This document shows positions 9,085-16,103 of a DNA stretch of 64,000 bases, piece by piece (position 1 is the stretch's first letter; each line of letters begins with the position of its first letter). The notes beneath the pieces were generated by a model. That model had not been told where the DNA came from, did no database searches, and worked only from the letters and a program-made list of their open reading frames with translations. This stretch comes from LD21 sp963715785 (GTDB taxonomy: Bacteria; Bacteroidota; Bacteroidia; Bacteroidales; VadinHA17), in NCBI GenBank assembly GCA_963715785.1, contig OY970276.1, positions 62,001-126,000 on the forward strand, given 5' to 3'. Position numbers and translations under genes: made by a program.

Positions 9085-9108
9085 TTGCAGGGTACCATCC
9101 CGGGGATC
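9085..9108 (+). repeat. 24-bp block shared by both tRNA-Ser loci
   Basis: This block starts TTGCAGGGTACC and ends CCCGGGGATC. It matches 20 of 24 positions of the block on the minus strand at 31090-31067. In both places it lies directly distal to the compound palindrome, so the two tRNA-linked elements are probably related by descent and not only by shape. Confidence 0.6.
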
Positions 9109-9117
9109 ATTGAAAAT

Positions 9118-9136
9118 AATCCCACTCTTTCCGCAA
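9118..9136 (+). repeat. Degenerate copy of the tRNA-Ser(CGA) 3' end
   Basis: AATCCCACTCTTTCCGCAA matches 17 of 19 bases of the tRNA 3' end with its flank at 8950-8968. It lies 150 bp beyond the tRNA, on the far side of the compound palindrome. A duplicated tRNA 3' end is the usual trace of site-specific integration, or a remnant of a lost second tRNA copy. No integrase lies between the copies. Confidence 0.55.
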
Positions 9137-9177
9137 AACCAAATTGCGCACCCGGCAGAGCCGGCGGATGAGGAATA

Positions 9178-10455
9178 TCAGAGGAGAATCCCGGCAAGAG
9201 AAGCCGAAATATAAGAAGCCATTGTGCCGCAAAGCATTGCTTTAAACCCTAGTTTTGCAAGATCTGCTTTCCGGTTTGGAACCAATACCCCTATCCCTCC
9301 AAGTTGTATGGCTATGGAGCTGAAATTTGCAAATCCGCAGAGCGCAAAGCTGGCTATCACAACAGATTTGGCACTAAGTAATCCCTGATGTATCATGGGC
9401 GTAAGGTCGGAATAAGCAACAAACTCATTTATAACCATTTTTGTTCCCATCAGCGATCCCACATGCAGCGATTCAGATGGAGGGACTCCCATGACAATGG
9501 CAAACAGACTAAAGAATGCACCTACCACATCTTTCAGGCGCAGATTATCCACGTTCAATCCCAAAGCATTAAGTGATACGCCAGTCCATGACAGGAAATG
9601 TCCGAAATATCCGAGCAGAGCGTCAAGAAGGGCGATCAGGGCAATAACACCTATGAGCATTGCAATAACATTAATGGAAATTTTCATGCCATCACTTGCA
9701 CCGTGTGATATGGCGTCCATTAGGTTTGCATGTTCTTTTTTCACCTCCAGCTTAACTACTCCCTCTGTTTCTGACTCTTCAGTCTCAGGATAAACTATTT
9801 TGGCAATGACCAGTGCTCCGGGCGCAGCCATCAGACTGGCCGCCAGAAGGTAAGAAGCCGGCACTCCCATAGAAATATAAACTGCCATTACACCTCCCGC
9901 GATACAGGCCATGCTCCCGGTCATTGAAGCAAGGAGTTCCGACATGGTCATTCCTGAAAGATAAGGACGTATCATAATCTGAGCTTCAACCTGGCCTACA
10001 AACGCACTCGCGACATTTGACAGGGCTTCGCTGCCGCTGACTCTCATCGCCCAGTGCACGAAACGTGCAATAACGGCTATTACCCGTTGCATGAGTCCAA
10101 TATGATATGCTATGGCAACAAGAACACAAACAAATATGATGGTAGGCAATAAGATAAACAGGAATATGCCACTTTTTACAATTCCTTCAGGAAGTATCTG
10201 GGTTACTTTTGTGAGATCGCCAAAAACGAAGAGACCACCTGCTTTTGAAAAGTCGAGAAGCTTATTTATCGCTTTCCCCAGCCAGAAAAATATTTCCCGG
10301 CCAATGGGAACTTTTAATATGAATATTGCGAGTGCGATCTGCAACAGCAAACCCACTACAACCACCCGATAATTGATTTTCTTCCTGTTATTTGACCATA
10401 GAAATGCCAGTCCAAGTATTATAATGATCCCTATAACTCCTGTAAATCTTCCCAT
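9178..10455 (-). CDS. nupC: NupC-type concentrative nucleoside transporter
   Basis: This 425-residue polytopic membrane protein has many hydrophobic helices and the CNT family arrangement. An N-terminal three-helix part (WLGKAINKLLDF) is followed by the Gate domain (SALSN-type SEALSNVASAFVGQVEAQIMIRPYL near 145-170). NVIAMLIGVIALIALLDALLGYFG and the C-terminal ALCGFANFSSIAIQLGGIG near 375-395 complete the pattern. CNT proteins import nucleosides by cation symport across the inner membrane. The motif set is complete and the length is normal for bacterial CNTs (about 400-425). A -7-like box (TAGGTTTG on the minus strand) lies 32 bp upstream of the ATG. Substrate preference, purine or pyrimidine, is not readable. 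Confidence 0.92.
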   Translation of the reverse strand: MGRFTGVIGIIIILGLAFLWSNNRKKINYRVVVVGLLLQIALAIFILKVPIGREIFFWLGKAINKLLDFSKAGGLFVFGDLTKVTQILPEGIVKSGIFLFILLPTIIFVCVLVAIAYHIGLMQRVIAVIARFVHWAMRVSGSEALSNVASAFVGQVEAQIMIRPYLSGMTMSELLASMTGSMACIAGGVMAVYISMGVPASYLLAASLMAAPGALVIAKIVYPETEESETEGVVKLEVKKEHANLMDAISHGASDGMKISINVIAMLIGVIALIALLDALLGYFGHFLSWTGVSLNALGLNVDNLRLKDVVGAFFSLFAIVMGVPPSESLHVGSLMGTKMVINEFVAYSDLTPMIHQGLLSAKSVVIASFALCGFANFSSIAIQLGGIGVLVPNRKADLAKLGFKAMLCGTMASYISASLAGILL

Positions 10456-10486
10456 GAATGCAACGAATTTTTGATTGGTTCTTCGC

Positions 10487-10494
10487 CAAACCTA
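10487..10494 (-). promoter_or_regulatory. -7 box upstream of nupC
   Basis: TAGGTTTG on the minus strand is a perfect TAnnTTTG match 32 bp before the nupC ATG. No TTTG occurs at the ideal upstream distance, so it is a partial promoter match. Confidence 0.35.
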
Positions 10495-10610
10495 CATTTT
10501 TTTTCGAAATATAACTAAGGATTTAGGAAAAAAGCTTCCCTTTTCCGGAAGAAATTCACCGGAGCGACTGCTTATTTAAGATGTTGGCGAAAGCGGGTTG
10601 AGTAACCGTG

Positions 10611-11003
10611 CTATTGAGTAATAACCTTGAAAGAATCAGCCCAGTTTTTAATAACCTTTATCTGGTCGGCTGTCGGAATAAGATCGGGCCGTTTTTCTCT
10701 GGCCTCTTTGGGAGGCATTTTCCCTTTATCTAATTCAGCAACCATCTTTTGAGCCCTTTCCTTCTGTTTTTCCGGGGAATATTTCGACCATTCGGAGAAA
10801 TTTAATTTGGCTTTAGCCATTAATTTCCCCTGGCTGCTATGGCATGAAATGCACGATGCGGTCACTATTTTACTGACACTATCCGGAAGTGCGGTAATAT
10901 CAGTCACAGTTGACTGGCCGGAAGCCTGAAAGGTGAAAACGAAGAGGCAAAATGCTAAAAACGAACCCGACAAGGATACAGTAACAGAATTTTTCTTCAT
11001 CAT
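10611..11003 (-). CDS. Small secreted haem-binding-domain protein (CxxCH)
   Basis: This 130-residue protein has a signal peptide (MMKKNSVTVSLSGSFLAFCLFVFTFQASG). One CxxCH motif lies at ASCISCHSSQG near residue 51. The segment LNFSEWSKYSPEKQKERAQKMVAELDKGKMPPKEAREKRPDLIPTADQ has the MPP.-x-YxxxHP-like layout of the Haem_bd (PF14376) family, with Met rather than His distal. It is probably a periplasmic c-type haem protein or a relic of one. No cytochrome partner lies nearby: nupC is downstream and the L,D-transpeptidase operon is upstream on the same strand, 73 bp away. Confidence 0.75.
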   Translation of the reverse strand: MMKKNSVTVSLSGSFLAFCLFVFTFQASGQSTVTDITALPDSVSKIVTASCISCHSSQGKLMAKAKLNFSEWSKYSPEKQKERAQKMVAELDKGKMPPKEAREKRPDLIPTADQIKVIKNWADSFKVITQ

Positions 11004-11076
11004 TTTAGACGTTAGTTAGTTAGTCATATAAAGATAAAGAATTTTTTTCTATCGATACATGGCACTTATTTTTTTG

Positions 11077-11877
11077 CTAACCAAAGATCGCTATCTGTCC
11101 ATTCCTGGGAATTGCCCTGTATATTATTTTTGCATCAGTTCTTGGCAGAACTATTTTAATAAAAGGATGATATTCAGGCACTTTAAAGACAGCCACTCTC
11201 TTTAAAGCCTCCCATGTATTTCTGAGCCTGTCATTTAAATCGAATCTGAACTGACTGATCCTGTCATTTAACTTCGTGTTTTCTTCCTGGTAGACATAGA
11301 TCCGTAGTCCTCTCTTCATTTCCAGAATATAGTTTACAGGTTCTGTTATTGAGGTATCAGGCATAATATCGGGCTTATATTCGGATGTATCTTTTGGGGC
11401 CATTTTTATCATCAAAGGCTCCTTTTTTATTGAAGAGTATGCATGTTCAATGGTAAATGGAGAAGCCATCATTGAGATCAGTAAATTTTCATTGTTTTTT
11501 GTGAGTATCTGACTTATTTTCACATTCTTCATCTTTGTGGAATGCACAACAACCCCGCATATTTCAAGGTTGGCTGTACTGTCTTCCAGGTTAAGTGTGA
11601 GGTATACTGAATCAGTCTCTGCCAGTATCACTCTTGACTGAAGAAAAGCTCTTTCCTTCAATAACTTAAGATATGCCGAATCCATCAACATCTTCTGGCT
11701 GATCTCATTTCTCTCTGAGGCTTTGGGCATATATTCTTTCTTCAACTCTTCCTGTTTTCTTATCGGGCTGATCATTGACATTACAGAATAATAGATCAGG
11801 AATGCAGATATTATACTTGCAAGTACTATAAACGGCAACTTCCAGCGCGATGATTTACCAGTATTTTCGTTTCCCAT
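11077..11877 (-). CDS. Single-pass membrane protein of unknown function
   Basis: The 266-residue protein starts with a short basic cytoplasmic stretch (MGNENTGKSSRWK). One transmembrane helix (LPFIVLASIISAFLIYYSVMSMI, about 14-36) is followed by a helical segment rich in Lys/Glu. A beta-rich extracytoplasmic domain contains VILAETDSVYLTLNLEDSTANLEICGVVVHSTKM. I do not recognise the family. It is the third gene of an operon behind two L,D-transpeptidases (15 bp after the second stop or less), and its topology resembles theirs. A periplasmic accessory to cell-wall cross-linking is therefore a reasonable but unproven guess. Confidence 0.75.
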   Translation of the reverse strand: MGNENTGKSSRWKLPFIVLASIISAFLIYYSVMSMISPIRKQEELKKEYMPKASERNEISQKMLMDSAYLKLLKERAFLQSRVILAETDSVYLTLNLEDSTANLEICGVVVHSTKMKNVKISQILTKNNENLLISMMASPFTIEHAYSSIKKEPLMIKMAPKDTSEYKPDIMPDTSITEPVNYILEMKRGLRIYVYQEENTKLNDRISQFRFDLNDRLRNTWEALKRVAVFKVPEYHPFIKIVLPRTDAKIIYRAIPRNGQIAIFG

Positions 11878-11892
11878 TTTATTTATTTCAGA

Positions 11893-12705
11893 TCAGAAAA
11901 TATAAACTTTTGAACCAATATTCAGTGTATTGTAGATCACTTTGAGATCATCGTCATTCAGCCTCACGCACCCATGCGTAACAGGCATGCCCAGAAACCG
12001 TTTATAGATCGTCCCGTGAATCATGTATCCGTCCCCCAAAATAAGGGCATAATCCCCAAGAACACCATATTCATATCGCGAGTCAGCATTTGCAGAAGGT
12101 ATCGGTGAACCTTCTTCAACAAACGACCAGTCAGGTCTTTTCCATACAGGATTGGTTGTTTTTCCTCGTACCCAGTATTTTCCTTTAGGCGTTTTGAATA
12201 TCCATTTTTTATTGGTTGCTGTCCGAAGCATTGTATAACTTCCTGAACTGCAAAAACCTTCCCTGACAAGTTTTTTATTGGTATAAAGAAAAAATTTGTT
12301 CTCAGTTGTGTTGATGACTATATAGGATTGTCCTGATGTATATGCATTTGATTTTAAAGACAGGCGCTGGACATCCTTAGAAAGAAGCCCGATTTGCTTT
12401 TTAAAGCCAGGGTCCTTATTGAGATCCTGATTATTAGTGATCTTTGACTTATTTACCGGTGAAATCTCATTCAGAACCGGAACGACATAAAGGATAAAAA
12501 GGATCAGACCAAATATAATAACGACTGAACCTATAATCGTCAATAAGAACCTGAAAATAAATAAAAGGGGTTTCCTGCCGCGATTTTTCTTTTCGATATT
12601 GTTTTCTGTATTATTGACAACCCCGTTTGTTCCCTGATCTTTTCCGGAAGTGGTTTCCCCTTTCTCAGACTGAGATCCGTCCTGTATTATCTTTTCATTT
12701 TCCAT
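11893..12705 (-). CDS. Membrane-anchored L,D-transpeptidase (YkuD)
   Basis: The domain order is a charged cytoplasmic N-terminus rich in Asn/Lys/Glu, one transmembrane helix (LLFIFRFLLTIIGSVVIIFGLILF), a linker, and a C-terminal YkuD domain. The catalytic motif is MIHGTIYKRFLGMPVTHGCVRLNDDD, where His-Gly and HGC-x-R form the active site with the nucleophilic Cys near residue 246. YkuD enzymes make 3-3 cross-links in peptidoglycan or attach proteins to it. The ATG at 12705 leaves 10 bp after the upstream stop. An ATG at 12732 would add nine residues and overlap the upstream gene by 17 bp, and cannot be excluded. It is the second gene of the operon; the upstream gene encodes another YkuD protein of a different subtype. 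Confidence 0.9.
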   Translation of the reverse strand: MENEKIIQDGSQSEKGETTSGKDQGTNGVVNNTENNIEKKNRGRKPLLFIFRFLLTIIGSVVIIFGLILFILYVVPVLNEISPVNKSKITNNQDLNKDPGFKKQIGLLSKDVQRLSLKSNAYTSGQSYIVINTTENKFFLYTNKKLVREGFCSSGSYTMLRTATNKKWIFKTPKGKYWVRGKTTNPVWKRPDWSFVEEGSPIPSANADSRYEYGVLGDYALILGDGYMIHGTIYKRFLGMPVTHGCVRLNDDDLKVIYNTLNIGSKVYIF

Positions 12706-12715
12706 AACTGACAAT

Positions 12716-13828
12716 TTATTTATCCACAACATCTTTCAGTTCCGCCATCGATCCTATAATAGTAACCGGTGTACCTACCCTGACGATCCTGAAAACGATA
12801 TCCATCTCCATATCTGTCAAAGCAATACATCCTTCTGTCCAGTCAATTCCTTTACCTCCGTTGCCATGAATTTCAATAAGCCCTCCAATTTTTGCCGTTC
12901 GGGGAAGAGTGCCATGCTCAATCTCAGATCTGAATTTTTGTTTATCCTCATCATTAGGATAGTCGAGCAACAGAGCTTTATAATATTTGGTTTTTCCTCC
13001 GTCAAATTTCTGAGCGATTTTATACATCCCTTCAGGAGTAGCCATGTCGCCTTTTACTCTTTTGTCCCCGACCCAGTTTCTACCCAATTCGGCTTCAAAC
13101 TCAAACTTTTTTGAACCACTAAGGTATATAAAACATTTACGTGAAAATTTATCAATGATAATTGAATAATCACGATTTTTTCTCGATTCCGATATAGTCT
13201 TGTCAACCCACCGCTTCCAGACTGAATATGACCTGAAATAGTTCTTAAGATTTGCAGAAGCATTTTCATATGATTCGGTCAGAAGATATTCGGCATCTGT
13301 AATTTTTCTATTTGCCTGCAGGTATTGCCCTTTATCATAGACAATTTCCGCTTCATCAAGCAAGAGCTTACCTTTTGAGATCCGGTCACGGACTTCAGAA
13401 GCTAAGGGGTAAGTAGTAAAGAGCGCATCAATCTGAACAACAAGATTATCAAGGAACTGAATTTTCTGTTTTATTTTTATTTTCAGATTTGATGAACTGC
13501 TTATGGAATTCTCCATAGCCTGGTTTGCTTTTTTTGAAGCGAGGACAGCAAACATTTTAACTCTGTCGTAATGCCTGAAATAGATAAATCTCTTGTTTTC
13601 CCTCTGCCAGTTTATCAAAGCAGAATCGTACGCGACCTTTGCTTCTGTAAAGAGTTTCTTAGAATAGATATCTGCCTTGTTTGTCTCTGCGCTTGAAAGA
13701 ATCTCCCTTGCGGATTCCATTTCACCTATAGGCGGGCGAGGGGTAAGCCGGATTAACAGATAGATTACAAATGGAATAAAAACTGCAACAGCAGAAAAAA
13801 TCAGCACATCTCTCCAAACCTTTCTCAT
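12716..13828 (-). CDS. L,D-transpeptidase family protein, YafK-like
   Basis: The 370-residue protein has an N-terminal transmembrane helix (DVLIFSAVAVFIPFVIYLLIRL). A long helical region follows (about 40-210, including AKVAYDSALINWQRENKRF and DEAEIVYDKGQYLQANRKI, similar to the substrate-binding helices of lipoproteins). A C-terminal YkuD domain covers about 225-365. The active site reads IEIHGNGGKGIDWTEGCIALTD, with the nucleophile at Cys334. The usual SHGC-x-R is replaced by TEGCIAL, the pattern of the YafK/DpaA branch, some of whose members act as amidase or endopeptidase and not as cross-linker. It is first in the three-gene operon. A strong terminator (13854-13876) separates it from the gene upstream. 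Confidence 0.88.
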   Translation of the reverse strand: MRKVWRDVLIFSAVAVFIPFVIYLLIRLTPRPPIGEMESAREILSSAETNKADIYSKKLFTEAKVAYDSALINWQRENKRFIYFRHYDRVKMFAVLASKKANQAMENSISSSSNLKIKIKQKIQFLDNLVVQIDALFTTYPLASEVRDRISKGKLLLDEAEIVYDKGQYLQANRKITDAEYLLTESYENASANLKNYFRSYSVWKRWVDKTISESRKNRDYSIIIDKFSRKCFIYLSGSKKFEFEAELGRNWVGDKRVKGDMATPEGMYKIAQKFDGGKTKYYKALLLDYPNDEDKQKFRSEIEHGTLPRTAKIGGLIEIHGNGGKGIDWTEGCIALTDMEMDIVFRIVRVGTPVTIIGSMAELKDVVDK

Positions 13829-13853
13829 GCTAACCTGTGACGATTTTAAAAAA

Positions 13854-13876
13854 ACCCCCGGGAAAATCCCGGGGGT
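13854..13876 (-). terminator. Rho-independent terminator after the helical lipoprotein gene
   Basis: The 10-bp stem ACCCCCGGGA/TCCCGGGGGT has a 3-nt loop and, on the minus strand, a run of seven T. It lies 30 bp after the stop of the lipoprotein gene at 13907 and upstream of the L,D-transpeptidase operon, so the two units are separately transcribed or attenuated. Confidence 0.9.
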
Positions 13877-13906
13877 CTTATATGAATAAGTTTAACTTAG
13901 AAGCTA

Positions 13907-14521
13907 TTACTTCTTAGGAGCCGGTTTCCCTTTTCCTTTAACTTTAGCAATTGCGTCCTTAAGTTCGGTATTGATACCGGTAGCTCTTTCGCTAGCTGCT
14001 TTAACTTTGTTGCTTGCATCCATGTATGCACCTTTGTCATACTGGCTCTGAGCATCAGCTACAGAAGCTTCGATAGTTGTCATTTCAGTTTTAATCTGTT
14101 CGAGAACAGCAGCGCCTTCTTTACCTCTGGGGGCTTTGGTGATAAGAGTTTTGTTTTCTTCAATAACAGTTTTTACAGCTGCTAATGATGCCTCAACTTC
14201 CTTCTTAACTTCATCTTTCTTTGCTGCAGCGTCTGTAGCTACTTTGTTTGCAAGAGCTAACGTAGCATCAAGTTTAATTTTGTCTGGTCCAAATTTCTTG
14301 AATAATTTTGATTTCTGAACTTCAATATCAGCAGTAATAGCTTTCATTGAATCCTGTACAGCTGCAAATTCAGCTGGTACATAAACACCTGCTTCAGCGG
14401 TCTGTGCTGCTGCGATCGCTGCATTAGTAGCATCAATTTGTGCCTGTGGAACTTTTCCACAACTAGAAAGGAAAGCAACCATTGCGATAGCGGCTAATCC
14501 CATTAAAACTTTGTTCTTCAT
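13907..14521 (-). CDS. Ala-rich helical lipoprotein (DUF4398-like)
   Basis: The 204-residue protein has lipobox LSSC in MKNKVLMGLAAIAMVAFLSSC, so the mature chain starts at Cys21. The rest is almost wholly alpha-helical, rich in Ala, Lys and Glu, with heptad-like repeats (AQIDATNAAIAAAQTAEAG, ALANKVATDAAAKKDEVKK, AKAASERATG-type). It ends in a basic KGKGKPAPKK tail. This suits a periplasmic coiled-coil spacer of the Lpp or DUF4398 kind. The basic tail could contact peptidoglycan or anionic lipids. The following operon holds two L,D-transpeptidases, enzymes that in other bacteria tether Lpp to the wall; that link is inference. It has its own promoter and a strong terminator, which fits high expression. 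Confidence 0.82.
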   Translation of the reverse strand: MKNKVLMGLAAIAMVAFLSSCGKVPQAQIDATNAAIAAAQTAEAGVYVPAEFAAVQDSMKAITADIEVQKSKLFKKFGPDKIKLDATLALANKVATDAAAKKDEVKKEVEASLAAVKTVIEENKTLITKAPRGKEGAAVLEQIKTEMTTIEASVADAQSQYDKGAYMDASNKVKAASERATGINTELKDAIAKVKGKGKPAPKK

Positions 14522-14607
14522 TTTTCTAAACTTTTTTTAATACTTTGTTTATTTAACAACTTTCGATCTATTTTAGATTTAATCGCTTCAGTTTTAAAAT
14601 TACGGTG

Positions 14608-14638
14608 CGAAGATATTAAAATTACGGAACATAACAAT
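14608..14638 (-). promoter_or_regulatory. Promoter of the helical lipoprotein gene
   Basis: On the minus strand TTG is followed by 19 bp and then TATCTTCG, one mismatch from TAnnTTTG. The predicted start is near 14601, giving a leader of about 80 nt. Confidence 0.4.
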
Positions 14639-14724
14639 ATAAAAATCAAATAATCTTATCCATAGTTAATAAATATCCTGATAAACACGATCTTATCGGT
14701 CCGACAATTTATTTTAAAATCAAA

Positions 14725-16098
14725 CTAGTCATTTTCTTCGTAAGAAAATCCCAGAGACTTTAATCCGGCTTTAATCTCAGGAGCCGACATGAACAAATTC
14801 CATAATAAACCTGATCTGTAATTCTCAATCATAATAACTTCCGGGCCCTGATCTATAGCCAGATACTTCTGAGGATACCAGTGGTACTGCTCGCTAAAAG
14901 CATCATAGAATCCATATTCTCCCCATATCCTGCTGCCAAGGACATAATAAAAGTGCTTAAGTGCATTCATTGATTGTTCAGGTGTATAAGGGAAGGACGA
15001 CAAAGCTGCAGATGGAGTTATAACCCCCTGATCAGTGGCTTCACCCGGAGCATGCGCAGAATAACCGTTCATTGAATAACTGGCTGTAAGTCCCCAACAG
15101 GAATCGCTGTATCCTGCGTACTTTTTAGGATCCAGGGTGCACCATTTCCAGTTAATAAGGGATTGATTCTTATTTTCCTGCCAATAGTCGGCATATTTAT
15201 CTTTCAGGAACCTTGGATCAAGACCCAGATATGAATAATGAGCCCAGAAGAGGGGTCCTCCATACTCTTCTGCACCATTATGTTTCAGATTAAGAACATA
15301 ACCATATTTACCGCTAACTGTCTTTATATCTCCCGATCTTGCCCAGCCTTTATCATAAACCTGCGGCTTGATTGGGTATGTTGGCGATGATGCTGCCAAA
15401 ACATAAAGTATAAGACATTCGTTGTATCCTCTTACCGGAAAATTCATTTGCCATCCAAAAGTGGGAGACCAGTGCCAGTATAATACGTCCTCCCCTCCTT
15501 TAGTAAACCAGTTCCATTCAATTCCTTTCCACAATTTATCAATATCAGCAGCCAGGGCTCTTTCCTTTTCGGAACCGATAGTAAAGTATTGTCTTACAGC
15601 CAGTAACCCTTGAGCCAGATACGCTGTTTCCACAAGATCCGCTCCATTATCCTTTGGACTGAAGGGCTTTACTTTTCCTGTTTCACCATAAATCCAATGG
15701 GGCCATGCTCCGTGAAATCTGTCGGCTTTTTTAAGGAAATCCACGATCCTGATATACCTGTCCACAGCTTGCTCACGGCTGATAAAACCTCTTTCGATTC
15801 CGGTCAGAATCGCCATAAGGCCAAAACCACTGCCTCCGGTAGTTACCACATTTTTATCTTTCTCAGGGTAAATGTCATCAACATTAATTCTCTCGCGGGC
15901 CATACCCGAATTTGGTTCAGCTCCGTCCCAGAAATATTGAAAAGTGCGGTATTGAACAAGTGTGAGCAGCGAGTCATCCGATATCTCCTTGAAATCTGAC
16001 AACGTGCTTTTCCCGGCATTTTTATCCTTTTTACCATTGCAATTGGTTACGCCTGGCATAACCAGCACAATAGCAATGATTAATACTAAGTTTTTCAT
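14725..16098 (-). CDS. GH144-like (glucoamylase-family PF10091) lipoprotein
   Basis: The 457-residue protein has a lipoprotein-type signal (LIIAIVLVMPGVTNC). The enzyme domain starts at LLTLVQYRTFQYFWDGAEPNSGMARER and ends at MIENYRSGLLWNLFMSAPEI. Conserved stretches include TTGGSGFGLMAILTGIERGFI, DRFHGAWPHWIYGETG, DNGADLVETAYLAQGLL, LYWHWSPTFGWQMNFPVRGYNE and GPLFWAHYSYLGLDPR. This is the putative-glucoamylase family, of which a Chitinophaga member is an endo-beta-1,2-glucanase (CAZy GH144). It is predicted to cut beta-1,2-glucan or a related glucan in the periplasm or at the surface. It is the last gene of the PUL, 5 bp after a longer paralog. The fold assignment is confident; the substrate is inferred. 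Confidence 0.85.
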   Translation of the reverse strand: MKNLVLIIAIVLVMPGVTNCNGKKDKNAGKSTLSDFKEISDDSLLTLVQYRTFQYFWDGAEPNSGMARERINVDDIYPEKDKNVVTTGGSGFGLMAILTGIERGFISREQAVDRYIRIVDFLKKADRFHGAWPHWIYGETGKVKPFSPKDNGADLVETAYLAQGLLAVRQYFTIGSEKERALAADIDKLWKGIEWNWFTKGGEDVLYWHWSPTFGWQMNFPVRGYNECLILYVLAASSPTYPIKPQVYDKGWARSGDIKTVSGKYGYVLNLKHNGAEEYGGPLFWAHYSYLGLDPRFLKDKYADYWQENKNQSLINWKWCTLDPKKYAGYSDSCWGLTASYSMNGYSAHAPGEATDQGVITPSAALSSFPYTPEQSMNALKHFYYVLGSRIWGEYGFYDAFSEQYHWYPQKYLAIDQGPEVIMIENYRSGLLWNLFMSAPEIKAGLKSLGFSYEEND

Positions 16099-16103
16099 AT
16101 TTA

